Source of the DNA: JALQUL01 sp040382935
GTDB lineage: Bacteria; Pseudomonadota; Gammaproteobacteria; Burkholderiales; Burkholderiaceae_C
NCBI GenBank assembly: GCA_040382935.1
Contig: JBEIEP010000006.1
Location: 36,535 to 100,534, forward strand
Length of the DNA stretch: 64,000 bases
Direction: 5' to 3'
Shown: positions 49,928-56,762 of the stretch, piece by piece
How positions within the stretch are numbered: position 1 is the stretch's first letter
Layout of the letters: each line of letters opens with the position of its first letter
The notes under the pieces: model-generated
What the model was told of the DNA's origin: nothing
The model's input: the letters and a program-made list of their open reading frames with translations, nothing else
The model's database searches: none
Made by a program: the position numbers and the translations under genes

Positions 49928-50836
49928 TCAAGCAGGTGGCAGCTCACCCTTTAACGCCAATGGCACTTGCACTGCCAAGTAGTCGTACACCGCACGCATC
50001 AAGGTACTGGTGTGAAGCTCACGGTGTACCGTCAGCCAGATGGGCAGCACCGGCAATTCAATTTGGGGCAGTACACGGGACACGTTTGGGTCGGTTCGAA
50101 TCAGGTACTCGGCGGCAAATCCAACCCCTAATCCGGCACTAATACCCCCCCACTGGGCGTTTAAATCGTCCGTGCGCAAGCCAAAGCGCAGGGCTTGCAT
50201 TGGAAACCCCTTGGCCGCCAAGCCCGCTTGTATCTCGGTGTTGCTGTCGCCCGTGATCAAATCGTGTGCCACCAGATCGGCAGGCTTTTGGGGTGTACCC
50301 TTTAAACGCAAATAGTCACGGCTGGCACAGGCATGGAGCTTGACCTGGCCGATTCGCTTGGCCACCAAGGTACTTTGGTCGGGTCGTACCATGCGCAGGG
50401 CAATGTCGGCTTCGCGCATCAGCAAGTTGCTCAGCCGGTTGTTGACCACCAACTCAATCACTACCTCGGGCAGGGCTTGGCGCATGCCTGCCAACACCGG
50501 GGGCAGCAGGTAACAGGCCACGGGCTGGCTGGCCGACACCCTTGCCCTACCCTGAACGGTTTTGCCTTTGCCAGACGCCAAGCGCGAGACCTTGGCCGCG
50601 CCCTCTTGCATAAGTTTTGCGGCCTCGGCCAGTTCCAAGGCCTGTGCCGTCGGCCGCAAGCCACGGCCTGTGCGTTCAAACAACACCAATCGCAAGTCCT
50701 GCTCCAACTGGGCAATATGCCGCCCCAAGGTCGGCTGGCTCACCCCCGTGGCACGTGCTGCGCCCATCAGGCTGCCATGCTCCAAGGCCGCTAAGAATGA
50801 CTGGGTTAAGGACCAATCAAATTTCAATTGATTCAT
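49928..50836 (-). CDS. LysR-family transcriptional regulator, divergent from a nitroreductase-like gene
   Basis: The product is 302 aa. The helix-turn-helix is FDWSLTQSFLAALEHGSLMGAARATGVSQPTLGRHIAQLEQDLRLVLFERTGRGLRPT (residues about 5-63), and the effector domain begins RVSASQPVACYLLPPVL. It starts at ATG 50836, and 105 AT-rich bases separate it from the divergent Tat-exported protein gene, the probable target. The intergenic region has T-N11-A-like motifs but no clean inverted repeat. The effector is unknown. Confidence 0.92.
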   Translation of the reverse strand: MNQLKFDWSLTQSFLAALEHGSLMGAARATGVSQPTLGRHIAQLEQDLRLVLFERTGRGLRPTAQALELAEAAKLMQEGAAKVSRLASGKGKTVQGRARVSASQPVACYLLPPVLAGMRQALPEVVIELVVNNRLSNLLMREADIALRMVRPDQSTLVAKRIGQVKLHACASRDYLRLKGTPQKPADLVAHDLITGDSNTEIQAGLAAKGFPMQALRFGLRTDDLNAQWGGISAGLGVGFAAEYLIRTDPNVSRVLPQIELPVLPIWLTVHRELHTSTLMRAVYDYLAVQVPLALKGELPPA

Positions 50837-50941
50837 TTATGAATAGCTTGTATGTTTATTTATGCAATTGTGCAATACATGCAACGCTCTGACAATGCCT
50901 CTTATTCCATTTCAAATCATTCACCTCACCGGAGAAGCACC

Positions 50942-52102
50942 ATGAACAGACGACAACTATTACGCATTGCAGGCGGCGGCTTTATTGCGGCGGCCACCAC
51001 CACCGGCATCGTGGGATGCAGTCCCGATTTACCACCCAAGGCCATTGCTGCGTGGGCACCCCCAGCCGATAACTTGGATATCCGGCACTGGGTGTTGTCA
51101 CACGCCTTGCTGGCACCAAACGCCCACAACCTACAGTCGTGGCTGATCGATTTGGACACCCCTGACACCATCGTGTTGCGCCTGGACCCAACGCGCTTGC
51201 TACCAGAGACCGACCCCTACTCACGCCAACTGGTGATCAGCCAGGGCACGTTTATTGAAGTGCTGGCAATGGCAGCACGCCAGCGCGGCTATCGCGCCGA
51301 GGTCACGCCTTTTCCTAAGGGCGAGTTCGACCCCAAAGGCCCGGATGCCCGCCCTACCGCCAGCATTCGTTTGGTGCAAGACGCCCAAGTGCAAGCAGAC
51401 CCCCTGTTCAAACAGGTGTTTTTGCGCCACACCCACCGCGGTATGTACGAGACCCGGGTGCCCGATGCAGCCGCCTTGCAAGCACTGTCTGCCAGCGTGG
51501 CGGGGTTGCCCGTACAGCTGGCGTGGGTGACCAGTGCGGATGCATCAAACGTGGCGCGGCACCGCCAGATTGCTATAGACGCCTGGCGCACCGAACTGAC
51601 CACGCCTCGCACCCTGCTAGAGTCCTACAAGGTGCTGCGCATTGGGCCTACTGAAATCGAGCAACACCGTGACGGCATTGCCCTTAACTCGCCCATGATT
51701 CGTGCCATTACCGCCTTGGGTCTATTTGACCGCACCAAAGCCTCGGCCCCCGATAGCTCTGAAGTCAAAGACCAGCTCGACCAATTCAACGCCAAAATAG
51801 CCAGCACCCCCGCGTTTATCTGGCTCAACACCACCAGTAACGACCGCACCACCCAGCTCATGGCCGGGCGTGCCTATGTGCGCCTGCAGTTGGCAGCCAC
51901 CGCACAGGGCCTGTCCATGCACCCCTTGTCACAGGCCTTGCAAGAATACCCCGAGCAAAGCGCCCATTTCAAAGCCGCTCACCAATTGATGGGGGCAACG
52001 GACAAAGGCCACACAGTGCAAATGTGGACTCGCTTGGGGTACGCACCTGCCGTTCAACCGGCCCCGAGGCGTGGATTGGATGCGCATTTGAAGGGGGTTT
52101 GA
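50942..52102 (+). CDS. Nitroreductase-like (Acg-type) protein with Tat lipoprotein signal
   Basis: The product is 386 aa from ATG 50942, with GGAG about 8 bases upstream. The N-terminus NRRQLLRIAGGGFIAAATTTGIVGC combines a twin-arginine motif with a lipobox ending at Cys26, so a Tat-exported lipoprotein is predicted. ALLAPNAHNLQSWLID matches the FMN-binding start of nitroreductase-fold proteins of the Acg type, and VRLQLAATAQGLSMHPLSQAL the C-terminal half. Periplasmic members of this group are poorly described. It is divergent from a LysR gene, its likely regulator. The upstream frame from 50852 is not coding. Confidence 0.8.
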   Translation: MNRRQLLRIAGGGFIAAATTTGIVGCSPDLPPKAIAAWAPPADNLDIRHWVLSHALLAPNAHNLQSWLIDLDTPDTIVLRLDPTRLLPETDPYSRQLVISQGTFIEVLAMAARQRGYRAEVTPFPKGEFDPKGPDARPTASIRLVQDAQVQADPLFKQVFLRHTHRGMYETRVPDAAALQALSASVAGLPVQLAWVTSADASNVARHRQIAIDAWRTELTTPRTLLESYKVLRIGPTEIEQHRDGIALNSPMIRAITALGLFDRTKASAPDSSEVKDQLDQFNAKIASTPAFIWLNTTSNDRTTQLMAGRAYVRLQLAATAQGLSMHPLSQALQEYPEQSAHFKAAHQLMGATDKGHTVQMWTRLGYAPAVQPAPRRGLDAHLKGV

Positions 52103-52201
52103 GTGACTGTGGAAAAAATCAACGGGTTCTTCGTTTAACTGGCGTAACCAAGTCTTTATTAGGTCTGCTCCCGATCGAGTAAAACAAGACCCTGTTCATA
52201 C

Positions 52202-52471
52202 TCAATAGTGATACCGCCCCTGCAAAAATTCAACCCGGTCGGCTTTGACCAAGTACACGCATCGGTGTTCTTGTGTAATGCGCCGTGACCACACATCAGG
52301 GCCTAGGTATTTCAAGGGCTCTGGTTTGCCGATGCCGTCAAAAGGGTCTTTCAAAATGGCGTGAACCAATTCCAGCAAGCGTTTGGCCGTGCGGCGGTCG
52401 GTTTCAACCCAGTGCTTGAGGTCTTCTAAAAACTCCGGGTGGCAAACGGCTAAGCGATCACTATTACGCAT
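52202..52471 (-). CDS. yoeB: YoeB-family ribosome-dependent mRNA endonuclease toxin
   Basis: The product is 89 aa from ATG 52471, overlapping the antitoxin gene by 8 bases. It closely follows E. coli YoeB: HWVETDRRTAKRLLELVHAI, PFDGIGKPEPLKYL, VWSRRITQEHRCVYLV and the C-terminal QGRYHY. The catalytic set is present: Glu in KPEPLK, Arg in SRRITQEHR and the terminal His-Tyr. The toxin cleaves mRNA in the ribosomal A site. A TTG three codons upstream (52480) is a weaker alternative start. Confidence 0.94.
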   Translation of the reverse strand: MRNSDRLAVCHPEFLEDLKHWVETDRRTAKRLLELVHAILKDPFDGIGKPEPLKYLGPDVWSRRITQEHRCVYLVKADRVEFLQGRYHY

Positions 52472-52745
52472 CGAATCCAACTATCGTTTGCAACTGGGCT
52501 AGGTCGGTGGGGACTTGGGTTTCCGTCCTGGCCCGGTTAAGGGCGCTTAGAAGCCGTTGTGCATTTTTGGGTGAATGCAACAAATGGGCGGTTTCAATCA
52601 AACTAGCAAGTTCGTCAGCAGCAATCATGGCTACGTCACCGCCTGTGCGCCTGCGAACGATGATGGTTTCACGGTCGTCGACCGCCCTGTCCATCAAAGT
52701 TTTGAGTTGCTCACGGGCTTGGCTGTAGGTGGTTTCGATGGTCAT
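52464..52745 (-). CDS. yefM: YefM-family antitoxin / autorepressor
   Basis: The product is 93 aa from ATG 52745 (MTIETTYSQAREQLKTLMDR). It has the Phd/YefM fold start (YSQAREQL...RAVDDRETIIVRRRTGGDVAMIAADEL) and the YefM-specific ETAHLLHSPKNAQRLLSAL helix, with a flexible tail for binding YoeB. It forms the operon with yoeB and is expected to bind TGTACA sites just upstream. The longer frame from 52784 would begin inside the operator and is not used. Confidence 0.93.
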   Translation of the reverse strand: MTIETTYSQAREQLKTLMDRAVDDRETIIVRRRTGGDVAMIAADELASLIETAHLLHSPKNAQRLLSALNRARTETQVPTDLAQLQTIVGFDA

Positions 52746-52758
52746 GGCAGGTTTCTTT

Positions 52759-52777
52759 TGTACAGACTTATTGTACA
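52759..52777 (-). promoter_or_regulatory. yefM-yoeB operator (paired TGTACA) with overlapping -10
   Basis: Two TGTACA palindromes (52759-52764 and 52772-52777) are 13 bases apart, start to start. E. coli YefM-YoeB recognises TGTACA cores with about this spacing, so this is a confident autoregulatory operator. The -10 candidate TACAAT (minus strand, 52775-52770) overlaps the upstream site. The expected -35 position, near 52793-52798, falls inside the MITE end and reads poorly (CCGTTT). Confidence 0.82.
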
Positions 52778-52787
52778 CAATCATGAT

Positions 52788-53021
52788 CCTAGAAACGGCA
52801 GTTGACCGCTTCCTTCTTTTGGTAAAGCCGTATGAAAATTGATGTTTTAACGCCCCTCAACCTTCACCGTGTAGGTGAGCGCGCTACAGACCCGACTGAG
52901 CCGCCATGCAGCGCTCTGGCGGCGTTGTGCCTCCTAGCGGGCAGAGGCCCGCGTCGTCGTTGCGCCTTGCCAGCGCCCCGCCTGACAGCTCATTCGGGCC
53001 TGTCCAACTGCCGTTTCTAGG
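52788..53021. mobile_element. 234-bp MITE with 17-bp terminal inverted repeats and 5-bp target duplication
   Basis: The ends are perfect inverted repeats: CCTAGAAACGGCAGTTG (52788-52804) and CAACTGCCGTTTCTAGG (53005-53021). ATGAT occurs directly outside both ends (52783-52787 and 53022-53026), the mark of transposition with a 5-bp duplication. There is no transposase; a 62-codon frame inside is not convincing. The interior can form hairpins GCGGGC/GCCCGC and GCCGCC/GGCGGC. The terminal CCTAGA and 5-bp duplication resemble IS1380-family elements such as ISEcp1, from memory. A truncated relative is at 28113-28190. The region 52746-53061 holds only this element and the yefM operator. Confidence 0.9.
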
Positions 53022-53061
53022 ATGATTTGACTATTGGCCACACTTACTCGGCTATCCTCTT

Positions 53062-54750
53062 CTACCCTCTCTCCAACTCCATCCTCCCCGCCACCACGGT
53101 GAACTTGGCGGCGCTTTGGATGGTGGAGTCGAGTTGGGTTACGTCGTCTAGTGCTTTGAGGTCGGCGGTGAGGGCCTTGGGGGTGATGTGCAAGACTGTG
53201 TAGCCGCGTTTGTCGGGGGTGTTGTGCACAAAGTGGGGGTTTTCGGCCAGAAGGCCTGCGTTGTCGGCCACGCTGTTACCCCTTGACGAGATGCTGGTGG
53301 TGGTGAACTCTACCCCTAAGCGTGCACTCTCTAGCCGTTGGTAGTCGGCCTTGAGGTAGCCCGCCCAATGCTCGTGCACATCACCGCCCAGCATGACGGG
53401 GTTGGGCACTTGGTGGCGGGCCAGGGATTGCAGCAGGCGGGTGCGGGCAGCGTCGTAAGCGTCCCAGCCTTCGTAGAAAAAACCCTCGCCCGCGCCTATG
53501 CGGTTGTCGCGGCGGCCAAACAGGGTGCTTTGCGCCATCAGGTTCCACACTGGCACACCATTGGTACTACCGCTACCCCCGTTTCTGCCACGCCCACGCA
53601 CTCCGGCCTGGGCCAGTTGCTGGTCTAACCACTGCTCTTGGGCCATGCCCAGCATGGACTGGCGCGGGTCCGACCAACGCTCGCACTGGTCGGGGTTGAC
53701 GCGGCTTTTGCCTTTTCGCTCAAATAAGGAGCAGGCGGGCGCGTCTTTGTACTGGCGGTTGTCTAGCAGGTACAAATTGAGCAAATGGCCCACCTGCACG
53801 CGGCGGTAATGGCGCATCTCGGCCCCTGTGGCCAATCCCATCAGACCCTGGGTGAGCACGGACAGGGGCAGTGGCATATTTTCGTAATAGGCCTGGTAGG
53901 CGTGGACGCGGCGCTGGGCAAAATCCACGCCCCGTGGGCCGCTAAAGCCCGCGTTGGCACCCGCGTAGTCGTTTTGCAATTCGTGATCGTCCCATGTCAC
54001 CACCCAGGGCGCTTGCGCATGCATGGCCTGCAGTTCGGGATGGGATTTGTAAATGGCGTAGCGGGCGCGATAGGTTTCAAGGTTGTAGGCCCAACCCATG
54101 GACCGCGCATGGCCAAACCGCCCCGCCATGGGGTACTCGTAAATGTAGTCCCCCAAGAACAAAACGGCATCGACTTGCTCGGACTGCATATGCCGCCACG
54201 CCGCCCAATGCCCTTGGTCGGCATTTTGGCAAGAGGCGGTGGCAATGCGAAACTGCCGGGTAAGGGCACCGGGCGCAGGCAGGGTGCGGGTTCTGCCCAG
54301 GGGGCTGACCAAGTCACCTACCCTGAAGCGGTAAAAATACCATCGATCCGGTGGCAAGCCCGTTACCTCGGCGTGTACCGACCACCCCAGCGCAGGGCTT
54401 GCAAACACCCTGCCCCGTTGGCGTACCTTGGTAAATTGCGCATCATCCGCCAGTTCCCAATCCACGCCCAGGCCCGCTTCTTTGTTCGGCAAAGCCCCTA
54501 GGGCAGCCAAGAGTTCGGCTTCGTCCACCGGGGCCAAACGCGTCCACAACACCAGACTGGTGTCGGTGGGCGAACCGCTGGCAATGCCCAAACGAAACCA
54601 ATCACTGGCAACGCGCAAGGGGTTTTGCGCGCGGGCCAAAGGCACCTGGGCCAACAGAACAGCGGTGGTCGTAGCAGCCAGCGCCTGCAAAACGGCGCGG
54701 CGACCACCAGACGGGTCTTGGGGTGGTGACGGGTGGAAGTGGGGGTTCAT
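53062..54750 (-). CDS. phoD: PhoD-family alkaline phosphatase / phosphodiesterase, Tat-exported
   Basis: The product is 562 aa. A twin-arginine signal is seen in SGGRRAVLQALAATTTAVLLAQVPLARA (residues about 14-41). The PhoD N-terminal domain (DWFRLGIASGSPTDTSLVLWTRL) is followed by the metallophosphatase core: IATASCQNADQGHWAAWRHM, VLFLGDYIYEY, WDDHELQNDYAG, MLGGDVHEHW and the C-terminal FTTTSISSRGN. It releases phosphate from esters in the periplasm with Fe/Ca. The ATG overlaps the recD stop (ATGA), an unexpected coupling to a repair operon. No Pho box was found ahead of it. Confidence 0.93.
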   Translation of the reverse strand: MNPHFHPSPPQDPSGGRRAVLQALAATTTAVLLAQVPLARAQNPLRVASDWFRLGIASGSPTDTSLVLWTRLAPVDEAELLAALGALPNKEAGLGVDWELADDAQFTKVRQRGRVFASPALGWSVHAEVTGLPPDRWYFYRFRVGDLVSPLGRTRTLPAPGALTRQFRIATASCQNADQGHWAAWRHMQSEQVDAVLFLGDYIYEYPMAGRFGHARSMGWAYNLETYRARYAIYKSHPELQAMHAQAPWVVTWDDHELQNDYAGANAGFSGPRGVDFAQRRVHAYQAYYENMPLPLSVLTQGLMGLATGAEMRHYRRVQVGHLLNLYLLDNRQYKDAPACSLFERKGKSRVNPDQCERWSDPRQSMLGMAQEQWLDQQLAQAGVRGRGRNGGSGSTNGVPVWNLMAQSTLFGRRDNRIGAGEGFFYEGWDAYDAARTRLLQSLARHQVPNPVMLGGDVHEHWAGYLKADYQRLESARLGVEFTTTSISSRGNSVADNAGLLAENPHFVHNTPDKRGYTVLHITPKALTADLKALDDVTQLDSTIQSAAKFTVVAGRMELERG

Positions 54751-56762
54751 AGCAAGTCTTTAAGCCCGCTGGCCCGGTAGGTGGTCTGGCCTATGGCTTT
54801 GCCCAGCAGGTCCGCGGTTTGTGTGAGCAGGCTGAAATGTTGGCGTGCTCGGGTAATGCCGGTGTAGACCAGTTCACGGCCCAGGGTGTTGCTGGCGCGC
54901 GCGGGCAGTACCAACACCACGTGCTCGTATTCAGAGCCTTGGCTTTTGTGCACCGTCATGGCAAAGGCGGTGTCTGCGTGGGTAATGCGGCTGACCGCAA
55001 CGGCGCGTGGGGCATCGCCCCCGGCAAAGTACACCTTAAGGCCCCCGCCCCCACCTTCACTCCAGGCGGGCAAGACCACGCCTAGGTCGCCGTTGAGCAA
55101 ACGCAAAGCGGGTAGATTGCGCGTGACCAGCACCGGCCTGCCCACGTACCACTGGCCTTTGGCCTGAATCAATCCCTGCGCCTGCAAGGCACGCTCTACA
55201 CCCAGATTAACACCCTGGCTGCCCCATTCGCCTTCGCGGACGGCGCACAAAACGCGGCATCGGTCCAGTTGCAATAGAACATCGCTGACCCACTGCTGAT
55301 GCGCTTGTTGGGATTCGTTGCTTGAGCCTTGCTGTATGCGTGACAAGTAGTTCCTGAAACTGGCGCGGCCCGTTTCGCCTTCGGGGGCCGTTACCAAGGG
55401 CCAGAGGGCGTTGATAGACGCACCTTGCAAGTTCAACAAGGCCTGCCCGGTGCCTTGTGCTGCCTCTTTTAGCACCCGCTCTGCGGCCACGGCGTTGCCC
55501 GCGTTAACGGCCAGCGCCAACTGCCCAATCGGCCCACTAAAACGGTGGCTGACCCTTAGCATTACGGTGTGCTGTGCCAACAAGGATGCAGGTTCTGACC
55601 TTACAGCTTCGTCGTGTGGCAAGTACACGTTGGCCACACGCTGGGCAAATTCCTTGAACGAGGTGTCGTAGCGCGGCTGATCGGCGCCATGGCACAGGTC
55701 TGCAAACACGGCCCCTGCCTCTACCGACGCCAATTGGTCTTTGTCACCCAGCAACACCAATCGCGCCATGGGGGGCAAGGCGTCCAACAGACTGCTCATC
55801 ATTTCCAAATCCACCATAGACGCCTCATCCACCACCAACAAGTCCAGTGGCAAGGGCTGGCGGGTGTTGTACCGAAACGAGTGGGTATCGGGCCTAGCAC
55901 CCAGCAGGGCGTGCAGGGTGAGCGCCGGGCCCATCTGCCGGGCCAGTGCATCTACGTTTAAGGGCTGCGGCAGGCGCGGTGCCAAGGTTTTAAGGGCCTT
56001 GTCCATGGCCTCTTTCAGCCGGGCCGCCGCTTTGCCGGTGGGTGCGGCCATGGCCACACGCAGGGGTTTGGCTTGGTCTGCCAAGCCCATCACCAGAGCC
56101 AACACACGGGCGGCGGCATAGGTCTTGCCGGTGCCAGGGCCACCGGTAATGATGGTGACGCGGCCACGCAATGCTGCAGCGCAGGCCAGCTTTTGCCAAT
56201 TGATTGGCGAAGCGCTAGCCGCTGCCGCGTCCTCGTCAAACAAGGCCTGCAACCACGACTTGGCCAGCGCTTCGTCACACGCCAGGGGCTGGGCCAGGCG
56301 TTGGTGCAACTGCCCCACCACACGTTGCTCGTGTTGCCAGCTGCGGCGCAGGTACAGGCGGGGTTGGTTGAGTGGCCCGTCCAGCACCAAGGGCTGATGG
56401 CCTGGCTTGTTTCCGTTGTGGGCCAAGGCCACGCAGGGGCTTTGCTCAAGGGCCTCTAGCCACCCCGGTAAATTGTTGGGCAACTGTTCCCATAGCCCTG
56501 CCAAGGCCTCTTGCACGGTTGGCGACAGGCCCAATACGGCCAGGGGTTGCTTGGCAAAGGGTGCCAAGGGTAGGCAGCTATGGCCCTGGCCTTGCAAGCG
56601 CGTTAGCGCTGCCACCAGCATGACCAGAGCGGGTTGTGCCTGGGTGTCTAAGCTCAAGATGAACTGCGCCATAGCGGTGTCTAAGCGGCTAAAGCCGCCA
56701 GAATGACTGCCACCCCCCATGGCCTTGAGTTGCGCCAAAAACGCCTGTGCAGTGGTGGTCAT
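54747..56762 (-). CDS. recD: Exodeoxyribonuclease V alpha subunit (RecD helicase)
   Basis: The product is 671 aa from ATG 56762, which overlaps the recB stop (ATGA). RecD is the fast 5'-3' helicase of RecBCD. Walker A is ITGGPGTGKTYAAARVLAL, Walker B is LDLLVVDEASMVDLEMM, and later motifs include RLVLLGDKDQLASVEAGAVF and FAMTVHKSQGSEYEHVVLVLP. The N-terminal RecB-contact region includes LPLAPFAKQPLAVLG. Three codons upstream of this ATG the frame is still open (from 56789), but the overlap start is the natural choice. Confidence 0.95.
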   Translation of the reverse strand: MTTTAQAFLAQLKAMGGGSHSGGFSRLDTAMAQFILSLDTQAQPALVMLVAALTRLQGQGHSCLPLAPFAKQPLAVLGLSPTVQEALAGLWEQLPNNLPGWLEALEQSPCVALAHNGNKPGHQPLVLDGPLNQPRLYLRRSWQHEQRVVGQLHQRLAQPLACDEALAKSWLQALFDEDAAAASASPINWQKLACAAALRGRVTIITGGPGTGKTYAAARVLALVMGLADQAKPLRVAMAAPTGKAAARLKEAMDKALKTLAPRLPQPLNVDALARQMGPALTLHALLGARPDTHSFRYNTRQPLPLDLLVVDEASMVDLEMMSSLLDALPPMARLVLLGDKDQLASVEAGAVFADLCHGADQPRYDTSFKEFAQRVANVYLPHDEAVRSEPASLLAQHTVMLRVSHRFSGPIGQLALAVNAGNAVAAERVLKEAAQGTGQALLNLQGASINALWPLVTAPEGETGRASFRNYLSRIQQGSSNESQQAHQQWVSDVLLQLDRCRVLCAVREGEWGSQGVNLGVERALQAQGLIQAKGQWYVGRPVLVTRNLPALRLLNGDLGVVLPAWSEGGGGGLKVYFAGGDAPRAVAVSRITHADTAFAMTVHKSQGSEYEHVVLVLPARASNTLGRELVYTGITRARQHFSLLTQTADLLGKAIGQTTYRASGLKDLL

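Noticed and set aside
52832..53020. 62-codon frame inside the MITE
   Set aside because: It spans inverted hairpins, has no ribosome site or similarity, and the element has the structure of a non-coding MITE.
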